From: a virus
Virus record (IMG/VR): IMGVR_UViG_3300045135_002615
Span: 186,001 to 250,000 of that record
Reading direction: 5' to 3' (one strand)
Length of the DNA stretch: 64,000 nucleotides
In this document: piece by piece, positions 21,390 through 29,389 of the stretch
Numbering within the stretch: the stretch's first letter is position 1
How the letters are laid out: every line of letters starts with the position of its first letter
Position numbers and translations under genes: made by a program
The notes under the pieces: generated by a model
Told to the model about the DNA's origin: nothing
What the model saw: only the letters and a program-made list of their open reading frames with translations
Databases searched by the model: none

Positions 21390-22894
21390 GTTATCGACAT
21401 CTAAATGGTTGCACCATTGGAGACCATCAGGGGATCTATATGGGTGTTAATCTAAGTGTCCCAAAAGCCATTAACCTCGTCAAGGCTAAGATCAGTGTTT
21501 TTAAGTTTTATGTAAGTCAGCATGGTTCCCTGCTCAACTCCATACCTGCTCCCCATCAGCGTGTAAGTAACGCTGATATAGTCACCGTTGTTCTTCTTGC
21601 GGATTTTCTGTATCACAAGATTGACTTCCCTAAAGGGAAGGCGAGGCGTGTGAGGGCGATTAAGAACAAGTTGAAAAAAGCTAGCTTGAGATCTAGGGCT
21701 AATGGGAACATTAAGTGGTACGTTGCACGCATGTCTCATATTGAAGATATGTTAGAGCTACTGAAGTACCCGCTCAAGCAAGCCTCCTCACATAAGACAC
21801 TCGGTCCGTTCACGCTAAAGAACCCTATACACTTGAGTGACGATAAAGTATTGAAACTTGAGGCAGCCTGCAAGGAAGCATTAAGGCTTTGCACGAACAG
21901 CTTAGCTCCTAACTTTACTTCCTGTCTTTATGGGGACGTGACACTCACAGAGAAGATAGGCAGATCAGATTGGCTCGCGTGGTATCACTCTGCGAAAGAC
22001 GATATTACTCTTAAGTACTTTGATCACGCGAAGCGTCTCTTTATCCGTACCTTCATTCATGAGCTTGGTCATAGATACTATCGTAAGGTACTCCCTGCGG
22101 ATAAGAAGGCATTGTGGGCTAAGTATCACATCCTAGCCACTACTACACGGGTGGATATAAGAGATTGGGTGCAAAATCCCTTCGCGGAATTTTATGTTGG
22201 GTACGCGAGGACTAGGGAACAAATCTCAAGTACTCTTGAACCTGGCTTGACGAGGGCTCTCATACATAGTTTTGACTACGAAGGTGTTCGTTTCCTAACG
22301 GATAATGGAACCCTATTCGGACCCTTCGATATTAAATGGGTCAAGTCTACACTCCGCTCTAAAATGGGTCACCTTCCTTCTCAGTATGCGTCTACTTCGG
22401 CAGAGGAACACTTCTGTGAAGCATTGGCTTACAAGGCTATTGGTGAGCTAAGTAAATCTGCACTAGAGTCTTTCAACTCCATTATCATTGATGGGGCTCC
22501 CTCATCTCCTTCTCCGAGCATGGTATCAGAAGTAGCACCTCCCGCTCCTGTAGCTCCAACCCCTGAGCCAAAGAAGCCCAACCTACTCCGCACAGATCAT
22601 CAACATCGTGCGTGTCTAGAGTTAGCTGAGAGACTAGGTATCACTTACAAGGGAGGGGGTAACAAGTACGGCATCTTCATCTATGAGAATGTGGGCACAG
22701 CAACGAAGCACGCCTATATGTTCCTTGAAAGAAGCACCAACAACCTATTCCTACCTAAGACAGCAACCTCACCAAACACAAAGGTAAATCTCGGCAACTT
22801 GTCAGATAGTGATCTTGATGATCTTGTAAGTTTTAAGCGTATGGATAAGCTCCGCCCTAAATGGAGAACACAAGCGAAGATTAAAGGTGTGTGA
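21386..22894 (+). CDS. Large HExxH zinc metalloprotease-like protein
   Basis: This 502-residue protein has the zinc-binding motif RTFIHELGHRYYRK at residues ~225-238, and a downstream helix with a possible third ligand, ASTSAEEHFCEALAYKAIG (~335-353), as in gluzincins. The N-terminal ~150 residues are basic and helical. A Pro-rich linker (PAPVAPTPEPKKP, ~390) leads to a C-terminal ~100-residue domain (CLELAERLGITYKGGGNKYG). No signal peptide is present. Its ATGA overlap with the outer-membrane barrel gene suggests joint expression. Substrate unknown. Confidence 0.75.
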   Translation: MSYRHLNGCTIGDHQGIYMGVNLSVPKAINLVKAKISVFKFYVSQHGSLLNSIPAPHQRVSNADIVTVVLLADFLYHKIDFPKGKARRVRAIKNKLKKASLRSRANGNIKWYVARMSHIEDMLELLKYPLKQASSHKTLGPFTLKNPIHLSDDKVLKLEAACKEALRLCTNSLAPNFTSCLYGDVTLTEKIGRSDWLAWYHSAKDDITLKYFDHAKRLFIRTFIHELGHRYYRKVLPADKKALWAKYHILATTTRVDIRDWVQNPFAEFYVGYARTREQISSTLEPGLTRALIHSFDYEGVRFLTDNGTLFGPFDIKWVKSTLRSKMGHLPSQYASTSAEEHFCEALAYKAIGELSKSALESFNSIIIDGAPSSPSPSMVSEVAPPAPVAPTPEPKKPNLLRTDHQHRACLELAERLGITYKGGGNKYGIFIYENVGTATKHAYMFLERSTNNLFLPKTATSPNTKVNLGNLSDSDLDDLVSFKRMDKLRPKWRTQAKIKGV

Positions 22895-22897
22895 CAC

Positions 22898-23362
22898 ATG
22901 GATAACGTAACCAAGATAGACAGACTTGTGGCTTGTGTTGAAGACCCTTCAAAGGTTTTCTATGAGTGGGACACAATCCTTGAGGCACGACCTATTCCAA
23001 CTTATTGGAAGCGTAAAGGGACAACGGTCACGCTCAGGTCTTTTGGACCTCAAGGTAATGTGATTAGCCTTCAGCCTTACACTCATCTATTAGGTATGGA
23101 CTACAAGATCAAGATCAAGGGGTGGATACAGACCCCTAATGCCTTTGTCTTTGTGGTTGACCCCTGTGGTTTGCCTTCTGATGTCACCGACCCATATCTA
23201 GTGGTAGCGATGTCGAGTGACATCCTTGACTATGATAGAGCACTTCGTATGATCCGATCAAGTGAAGTACACCCTTGTAACTTTGAGGTCACAGCCACGA
23301 TTGGTTATCGTGATCGGCTCAGGAGACAGGTCAGGTTTGATATACCCTCTGATATGGTGTAG
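22898..23362 (+). CDS. Hypothetical protein
   Basis: This is a 154-residue protein. The start, MDNVTKIDRLVACVEDPSKV, faintly resembles the coiled-coil tag (KIDRL) but lacks the repeat. The rest is a beta-rich domain (GTTVTLRSFGPQGNVISLQP; YLVVAMSSDILDYDRALRMI) ending with RRQVRFDIPSDMV. It begins three bases after the metalloprotease stop. No family is recognised. Confidence 0.65.
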   Translation: MDNVTKIDRLVACVEDPSKVFYEWDTILEARPIPTYWKRKGTTVTLRSFGPQGNVISLQPYTHLLGMDYKIKIKGWIQTPNAFVFVVDPCGLPSDVTDPYLVVAMSSDILDYDRALRMIRSSEVHPCNFEVTATIGYRDRLRRQVRFDIPSDMV

Positions 23363-23375
23363 TTCTTTTATATTC
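23361..23375 (+). promoter_or_regulatory. Late-promoter-like element AGTTCTTTTATATTC
   Basis: It overlaps the stop at 23362 and lies 29 bases before the start at 23404. Confidence 0.4.
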
Positions 23376-23403
23376 TTCATGGTGTGTTCTAAGGAGAAGC
23401 ATT

Positions 23404-23811
23404 ATGAAGAAAAAAGCATCAAGTCAGGCAGGGTGGTCTTTACTGACCAGTGGGGTGTCACAAGCGAGGGTGGAAGCACACATTGTGAGGATAGCCCTCA
23501 ATCAGATGCTTGACGCTCTCTCTAACTCTCCACTTAAAGAGGAGTTCTATCGCCTCTGTGGAGACAACCTAGAGGCACTCCCCTTACATCTGAGTAAGAT
23601 GGAGCGTCAGTTAGACAAGACCAACTATGCATTGATCACTATGGGTGGGGATTACTACCGACAGAGGCTGACCCATGAGGATAGAGAGTCAGTGGACATG
23701 GCAGCCAAGTATAATCCGACACCTTCACCCACGCTTACCAAGTCTTCAAGTATAGATGATCTTGAGATGAGGATTGCTTATTTGGAGGATTTGAGGCGTA
23801 AGGCTAAGTGA
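23404..23811 (+). CDS. Hypothetical protein with C-terminal coiled-coil tag
   Basis: This 135-residue helical protein (begins MKKKASSQAGWSLLTSGVSQ) ends with SSIDDLEMRIAYLEDLRRKA, the same I--LExRIxxLE heptad seen at the N-terminus of other proteins in this window. The tag at the opposite end argues that it is a portable binding element rather than a leader peptide. A strong AAGGAGA site is present. It converges with the nuclease gene at 23804, overlapping by eight bases. Confidence 0.7.
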   Translation: MKKKASSQAGWSLLTSGVSQARVEAHIVRIALNQMLDALSNSPLKEEFYRLCGDNLEALPLHLSKMERQLDKTNYALITMGGDYYRQRLTHEDRESVDMAAKYNPTPSPTLTKSSSIDDLEMRIAYLEDLRRKAK

Positions 23812-24775
23812 TAGACTCTAAATAAGCGAGAGCTTGCTCCTTCGCTCCATTAGATGCCTTCACCTGCATGACCCTCTCTTTGAGGGTCAATTCTGACCAA
23901 CCTTCAGTTGCCACCTCTTTCATCTTCTCTACAATCTCTTCCATACGCTCTTTGCTCTCCTTCTCACGGACAGCCTCTTCAATCTTGAAGACTTCCTCAG
24001 CGTCACGGCAAGGGACATTGTGTCGGATGAACTCAATCTTATCCTTAGAGGCTTGCACTTCAACCACACAAGGCTTACGATCAAGATCATCAAGGTGAAG
24101 CGACCCTCTAGTCAGCGACCCTACGTTGACCACTGTGCTTCCATTAGGTAATACAGTGACACCTTGATCTTTATGCCAATGCCCAAAGAACCACCCGTCA
24201 ACGTCTGTGATCGTATTGAGGAAGTCGTACCCAACGATGTCCTCACTCTCAAACATTGAACCTGTCTCCCCCTTTCGAGCAAGCAGGTGGCAAGCCACAA
24301 GTAAGTAGTCTTCATCACCCTTCTTCAGATCACGGAGCAAATCAAAGTTATACTCTGTGCCATGATAGGGGATGCCCACAAGACGGACCTTACACCCGTC
24401 TTGCTCTAAGATGACCTCTTGAGCACCACCAAACTCGGTGAACACTCCTGATGAGAAGAGAACAGAGAGGGGTTGCTCAGGGAGGTACTCATATTTGCCG
24501 TATTTAACATCATGGTTGCCTACAAGAGCGTATACAGGGCATGGGTAGTCTCGGTGTGCGTCTAAAGCTTTACGGACAAGAGCATGGGAGTTCTTGGTGG
24601 GTGACTTTACATCAAAGAAGTCTCCTCCATCTATCACTCCGTGAGCTTTGGTCTTTTCAGCCAGCTCACCGATCCATCTTAGTTTTGCACACACGTCAGC
24701 CGACCACGAGCCTTCACGCCTTCGTGGTGTTTTATCTGCCATGTGTACGTCTGTTCTCCATATCAGTTTGATCAT
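23804..24775 (-). CDS. SbcD/Mre11-like recombination nuclease (gp47-like)
   Basis: This 323-residue calcineurin-type metallophosphoesterase has all metal motifs: TDVHMAD (residues ~8-14), VIDGGDFFDVK (~46), YALVGNHDVKYG (~85), VACHLLAR (~165) and FFGHWHKDQG (~200). Phage gp47 pairs with an Rad50/gp46 ATPase to process DNA ends for recombination-dependent replication; no gp46 gene lies in this window. The C-terminal ~90 residues form a charged helix (KEVATEGWSELTLKERVMQ) that would bind the partner. A GGAG site precedes the ATG. Confidence 0.85.
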   Translation of the reverse strand: MIKLIWRTDVHMADKTPRRREGSWSADVCAKLRWIGELAEKTKAHGVIDGGDFFDVKSPTKNSHALVRKALDAHRDYPCPVYALVGNHDVKYGKYEYLPEQPLSVLFSSGVFTEFGGAQEVILEQDGCKVRLVGIPYHGTEYNFDLLRDLKKGDEDYLLVACHLLARKGETGSMFESEDIVGYDFLNTITDVDGWFFGHWHKDQGVTVLPNGSTVVNVGSLTRGSLHLDDLDRKPCVVEVQASKDKIEFIRHNVPCRDAEEVFKIEEAVREKESKERMEEIVEKMKEVATEGWSELTLKERVMQVKASNGAKEQALAYLESIT

Positions 24776-24816
24776 GTATTCACTCCTTGAGTGGGTTATA
24801 CAAGGCTTATGGTGTT

Positions 24817-24830
24817 AGTTTGTTTATGAG
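24817..24830 (+). promoter_or_regulatory. Late-promoter-like element AGTTTGTTTATGAG
   Basis: It lies 39 bases before the start at 24869. Confidence 0.4.
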
Positions 24831-24868
24831 GGTCTTGCTCATAAAGGTTTGTTTTTTTGGAGATGACC

Positions 24869-27346
24869 ATGAGTATTAAGATAGCCCGTACTTTAAGGAT
24901 GGCTCTCAACAAGAGATTAGATGAGATAGATGAGATGATCCACATAGGTTCTCCTCAAGCCCGCCATCGTATCTTAGAGGCTAATCATATTCTCCACACT
25001 CTAGCGAACCAGCTCCATAGAGAAGCTACCAAGTCTAACGCAGAGAGAGAAGACGAAGGAGCAGAGAAGCTCATTCGTAAGGATCCCAAGAAGAGGGAGA
25101 GGAGAACAGACCTCCGCAAGAACAGGGTTGAGTTTGAAAAGGACCCTGACCTTCAAGGGTTAAACCGAGGAGATGGTGGCGACCCTGATCTTTCTAGGAG
25201 AGATCGTAAGATGGGGTCTGATTTAGATGTTGTTGAGAGACGGCTACTCTCTATTGCTAAGTCTGCTCTGAGCCATGAGTCTGTTTCACAACAAGCTCGT
25301 AAAAACCTAAGAAAAAATACTTATCAGGACAAGGACTCCAATAAGACAGTCTCTTTTGAGACTGCCTATACTAAGGGTAATCCCTCAGCGGTTGCTGACC
25401 TGAAGAAAGAAACCAGTAGGCTCAAGAAGGAACAAAAAGAGGAAGGTGGAGGGGGGCTCTTAAACCCCTTAGACTCACTGAAGCCCTCTCAAAAGCTATT
25501 ATTTTCTGAGATCGCTAAGGGTAAAGAGATATCGACATTGACTTTAGTTGAGGAACTCGTTCTTCAAGAGTCAATCTCTTCTCTAATTGAAGTTAAGGTT
25601 GAACTAGAGAAGAAGGGCGTTGTTGAACCTCCTCCTGAGAAGAAGAAAAGAAAGACACGGTCAGATAAGGGAGTACCTAGAGGACCATATACTAAGAGAG
25701 TTAAGGAAGAACTTGAGAAGATACTTCCTGATGAGATTGCTGGTGAAAATACTGCTGAATCGGTAGACTTAGATATACTCTCTTCCACTAGGTTGTTAGA
25801 TGCCAAGTCGTTAAACAACGCTCTATCGTCTATGGTTGAGACTTCCAAGAAAGAGGTTGCCAAGTCTGAAGCCCAATCCAAAAAGAAGCTCGTCGTAGAA
25901 AAAAAAGAGACAAAGAGAGATGTTGCCCAGCTCAAGTCCATCCTTGAATCTACGCCTGATAACACTAACGTAAAAAAACTTATGGAAGGCGTGTCAGAAC
26001 TTGATGAGAACCAACTTGAAGAGATGCAAGAGGCTAAGGAGAATAAAGAGGAAGATATCATAGCTGTTGTACTTGATGAGGGGGACTTAAATGAGTACAT
26101 CAAAGATGGGCAAGAGAAGGTGGACATCTCATCGCCCTCTGGGTTGGGCGAGGGTATTGCCTTAGAAAAGGCTAAAGAGGGATTGTTAAGAGATCCGATA
26201 TGGTCTTACCCATCCCCTCCTTCTGATCCAAAAGCATTAGAGGAGCATAACGACTACGTCTTATCAAGTGTCTTTGCAAGCTACTCCGGTATGGACCGTG
26301 AATTGCAGAGCGAGGTGTTGTCTTCATCACTTGAACGTAGAGAGAAGCTACTTGAAGAGATCAAGTCCAACACAGAGGGTAAGAAAGAAAAGGAAGATCA
26401 ACTCTCTAATCTTAATATGGCAATCTCTTCTATGAACATATTTTCAATACTTGAGGGTGATGAACCTTTAAAAGGCTTCAATGAAGTACCTAAAGACATT
26501 GTGTCACTTGCAGAGGTGAAACGCTCCGTCCCTATGCTTAAAATGATAGCACTCATGTCTGATCATGGTCAATCCAATATAGATATGAGAGAGGCGACAA
26601 AAACAGCTTTAGCTGAAGTGTCCGATGAAGACTTCATTGATTCTATGGGAGGGGATACGGGTCCTTACGGGGACTTACTAAAAATGTTAGACCCCTCTTT
26701 TTGCCCTCCTTCACTCAATAATAATGATGCCTCTGAGGGGGAGTGTCCGTCACCTATGACAGATGAAGATAGGAAAGTTATTCGTGACACGATAACCACT
26801 CTATTCCTGGACGGTCAGAGCTTAAAGAGGATTAATGAGGGGGCTTCAAAAAAGAAGTTTAAAACAAAGAAGAATGAAGACGAACAAAACTTTGATGCTC
26901 ACAGCGAGAGTGATGTCTCAGGTTTTGAAGAATATGAGAGCATCCTCTTTGAAGATGGTCCTCCTTCAAAAGAGAAGTTTGAAGAGTTTGGTGACATGGT
27001 TAGGGAGGAAAACTTGAGGAGGCTTGATCAAGAGCAAGGTCTGCCTAAAAATATACAAAATGCTGTTAGGGGACGAGGGAGACCCAAAAAGAAACCAGGT
27101 GACTCAAAGGGTAAATACACAAGACGTGAAAAGCCCGAAGGACCATTAGATGGGAGCTCCAAAGATGACACAGCACCCGCAAAGAATAAGGGCGGACGCC
27201 CAAGAAAGAAGCCTGGTGATCCAAAGGGTAAATATACAAGGCGGTTGGAGCCTCAAGAGGGTCAGGGCAGGGACAATGACCTGCTCGAAGAGATACGCAA
27301 GAGACATGAGGCTCTTTGGAATGAGCTAGAGAGAGACTTCGGTTAA
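24869..27346 (+). CDS. Large charged coiled-coil protein with AT-hook-like repeats
   Basis: This protein has 825 residues from ATG 24869 (TTGGAG six bases before it). It is highly charged and helical throughout. Three basic segments resemble AT-hooks: EKKKRKTRSDKGVPRGPYTK (~residue 250), RGRGRPKKKPGDSKGKYTRR (~737) and KGGRPRKKPGDPKGKYTRR (~778). Such motifs bind the DNA minor groove. The first ~25 residues (MSIKIARTLRMALNKRLDEI) loosely resemble the coiled-coil tag. It is just upstream of the head genes and behind a late-promoter-like element, so it may be a virion DNA-organising protein (inference). Confidence 0.65.
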   Translation: MSIKIARTLRMALNKRLDEIDEMIHIGSPQARHRILEANHILHTLANQLHREATKSNAEREDEGAEKLIRKDPKKRERRTDLRKNRVEFEKDPDLQGLNRGDGGDPDLSRRDRKMGSDLDVVERRLLSIAKSALSHESVSQQARKNLRKNTYQDKDSNKTVSFETAYTKGNPSAVADLKKETSRLKKEQKEEGGGGLLNPLDSLKPSQKLLFSEIAKGKEISTLTLVEELVLQESISSLIEVKVELEKKGVVEPPPEKKKRKTRSDKGVPRGPYTKRVKEELEKILPDEIAGENTAESVDLDILSSTRLLDAKSLNNALSSMVETSKKEVAKSEAQSKKKLVVEKKETKRDVAQLKSILESTPDNTNVKKLMEGVSELDENQLEEMQEAKENKEEDIIAVVLDEGDLNEYIKDGQEKVDISSPSGLGEGIALEKAKEGLLRDPIWSYPSPPSDPKALEEHNDYVLSSVFASYSGMDRELQSEVLSSSLERREKLLEEIKSNTEGKKEKEDQLSNLNMAISSMNIFSILEGDEPLKGFNEVPKDIVSLAEVKRSVPMLKMIALMSDHGQSNIDMREATKTALAEVSDEDFIDSMGGDTGPYGDLLKMLDPSFCPPSLNNNDASEGECPSPMTDEDRKVIRDTITTLFLDGQSLKRINEGASKKKFKTKKNEDEQNFDAHSESDVSGFEEYESILFEDGPPSKEKFEEFGDMVREENLRRLDQEQGLPKNIQNAVRGRGRPKKKPGDSKGKYTRREKPEGPLDGSSKDDTAPAKNKGGRPRKKPGDPKGKYTRRLEPQEGQGRDNDLLEEIRKRHEALWNELERDFG

Positions 27347-27358
27347 TTCCTTTTCAAT

Positions 27359-27372
27359 AGTCCTTTTATGAG
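27359..27372 (+). promoter_or_regulatory. Late-promoter-like element AGTCCTTTTATGAG
   Basis: It lies 26 bases before the start at 27398 and precedes the head-protein operon. Confidence 0.5.
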
Positions 27373-27397
27373 TGGGTGTAATAAAGTGGAGGTGTCT

Positions 27398-27910
27398 ATG
27401 CACAATAAGCGAGCCACGACTTATGTCGATTACCAAGAGAGAGCCAAAGGCTTCAATGTAGGGCAACGTGTGTTCCCTTACACTGAGGCTAAGCCTACTA
27501 AGGCGGGCGTTGTTCTTGCGGTATATCCTGCTATCGGGATGGTTGATGTGCAATTCCCACATGGCACTACACGCTTGCCCGTTGAGGACTTAGTGATCGA
27601 CACCTCTAACGATAGTGAGTCTTATCCCGTAGAAGAGAATAGCCTCCCTAGTGGAGATGCTGTTGTACCTGTGACAAGCAAGACAGCTAAGAGAGTTGCT
27701 TCACGTCACATGGAAGCTATGTATTGGGCTGCGGTAGATCGCAAGTATCGTCTCTGTAGGGGTGAAGACCCCACACGACCTTCTTGCCCCAAGTGTAAGG
27801 AGACTATGGGCACCTCCATCTACAAGAGAAGAGAAGGTGTCAGCGAGAAACTTCTTGTTTGTCCTTCTTGCCTCTTTGTCATTAAGAACACAGACTTGAT
27901 CGGAGGCTAA
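27398..27910 (+). CDS. Zinc-ribbon head-region protein
   Basis: This protein has 170 residues from ATG 27398 (GGAGG five bases upstream); the frame extends 30 bases further but without a better start. An N-terminal SH3-like stretch (FNVGQRVFPYTEAKPTKAGV; GMVDVQFPHGTTRLPVEDLV) is followed by a linker and a four-Cys ribbon near the end: SCPKCKETMG ... LLVCPSCLFVI. It lies one base before the protease gene. Probably a head-assembly or connector protein; no direct match is known to me. Confidence 0.65.
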   Translation: MHNKRATTYVDYQERAKGFNVGQRVFPYTEAKPTKAGVVLAVYPAIGMVDVQFPHGTTRLPVEDLVIDTSNDSESYPVEENSLPSGDAVVPVTSKTAKRVASRHMEAMYWAAVDRKYRLCRGEDPTRPSCPKCKETMGTSIYKRREGVSEKLLVCPSCLFVIKNTDLIGG

Positions 27911-27911
27911 A

Positions 27912-29354
27912 ATGGCATTCTTAAGATACGCTAAGGCTAATGTAGTGCGACCTGAACTACATGGTCTTGAATGGGATAAGGTCAGGGTCGCTTCGGGAGA
28001 CAAGAAGCTAAACAAGTCTCTCAAGAAGCAAGCTGAGGATATCCTTGGAGAGCCCTTCACACCCGAAAGATTCCTCCTTACTCACTCTACTATTGTTTGC
28101 TCCGTAGACGCAGTCTCTCCTCCCAATACCAAAACAGGTAATGTTGTTGAAGAAGGGGCTAAGGTAAATCGCAAGTATGCCGATTACAGAGTGTCCCCTG
28201 AGACGGATAAGTTTATCAACAACAACCTTGATTGTTGGTCACGGGGGGTCATCAAGAAGTCTTATCAGACTTTCATTGGGGCACATAACTTCGTGGAGCA
28301 CATCCAAGTTGAGGAACTCTCTAAAGGTCGCATTATTGATGCTGTTCTCCGAGATATTGGTGATAGCCTCTATGTGGATATACTTGTAGCCACAGACCGC
28401 AAGCACAAGGACCTCGTTGATCAAATCGTCTCAGGTAAGATGAACTCCATGAGTATGGGTTGTAGCGTCGAGTTTACGATTTGTACTAAATGCGGGCACG
28501 TTGCCGCTGATGAGACTGAGATGTGTCCCCATGTTAAGTATGAGAAGGGCAACACCTTCTTTGACGAACAGGGTAATAAGCATAGGGTTGCGGAGCTCTG
28601 TGGGCATGAAGATGTAGGAGGTACCGCAGGTGTGACCTTCATTGAAGCCTCATGGGTTGCCACGCCCGCATTCCCTGGTGCAGTAGCCCGCAACACCATT
28701 GAAATCCCATCAGATGAACCTGCTAAGGTTGCAAGCCTTAATGAAGTCCCTGAGAAGTGGATTGCCAAAGCCGCCTCTCTTGTTGACTCTCCTTGGTATG
28801 ACCCTAATGGAGTGCTTAGTAAGGTCGCAGGTCCCTTTGACGACATGGGTGGTGATGACGATAGTGACGGAGATAAAAAAGAAGAAAAGCCCGACCCCTC
28901 ACTACTCTCTCAACTTGAAGGTGTCTATGAAAAGGCGGTTATTGATCGTTTCCGTCAAAAGCTTGAGAATGAGATGAAGAAGGAGAAGGCTCAGGAAGCC
29001 ATGAACCCTCCTATCAGTAAGTCTACTGTCGAGCAAAATGACACCGTCATCAAAGAAGGTCATGTGAACGCAGCTCAGTATCTTAACGCTCTAGAGATCG
29101 CTGTTAAGACCGCCTCTTCAACTGAGGAAGCTGTGTTGAACCTTACTTTGGTCAACAATCACTATGGGGTTAATATCCCTCCTCATGTGTACAAGCTGGC
29201 TTCTAAGCTCGGCTCAACCTCAAACCATAAAGATGTAGATAGTTTCCTTAAGAAGGCTTCTACTCTACATGGTAAAATCTTGTCTAGTTCTGAAGCTCGC
29301 ATCCTAGTTAGGCTAGCTAAGATACTCTCAATCAACTCTTTCGGGCAGAGGTAA
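27912..29354 (+). CDS. Capsid maturation (prohead) protease
   Basis: This 480-residue protein is placed two genes before the major capsid gene, the usual site. The central region has VSGKMNSMSMGCSVEFTICT, the Ser-containing core I associate with phage head-maturation proteases that carry an embedded zinc finger: CTKCGHVAADETEMCPHVKY and AELCGHEDVGG. It continues with FIEASWVATPAFPGAVARN, another family hallmark. An acidic hinge (DDMGGDDDSDGDKKEEK, ~315) precedes a helical C-terminal ~170 residues, which may act as a scaffold domain. It would cleave capsid and scaffold proteins during head expansion. Confidence 0.78.
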   Translation: MAFLRYAKANVVRPELHGLEWDKVRVASGDKKLNKSLKKQAEDILGEPFTPERFLLTHSTIVCSVDAVSPPNTKTGNVVEEGAKVNRKYADYRVSPETDKFINNNLDCWSRGVIKKSYQTFIGAHNFVEHIQVEELSKGRIIDAVLRDIGDSLYVDILVATDRKHKDLVDQIVSGKMNSMSMGCSVEFTICTKCGHVAADETEMCPHVKYEKGNTFFDEQGNKHRVAELCGHEDVGGTAGVTFIEASWVATPAFPGAVARNTIEIPSDEPAKVASLNEVPEKWIAKAASLVDSPWYDPNGVLSKVAGPFDDMGGDDDSDGDKKEEKPDPSLLSQLEGVYEKAVIDRFRQKLENEMKKEKAQEAMNPPISKSTVEQNDTVIKEGHVNAAQYLNALEIAVKTASSTEEAVLNLTLVNNHYGVNIPPHVYKLASKLGSTSNHKDVDSFLKKASTLHGKILSSSEARILVRLAKILSINSFGQR

Positions 29355-29389
29355 AGTCCTGCCCCGTCATGTTAGAAAGGAATTGCCTT

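Noticed and set aside
25564-26127. 187-residue Ser-rich frame antisense to the AT-hook protein
   Set aside because: Its composition is the reverse reading of Glu/Lys codons, and it has no ribosome site.
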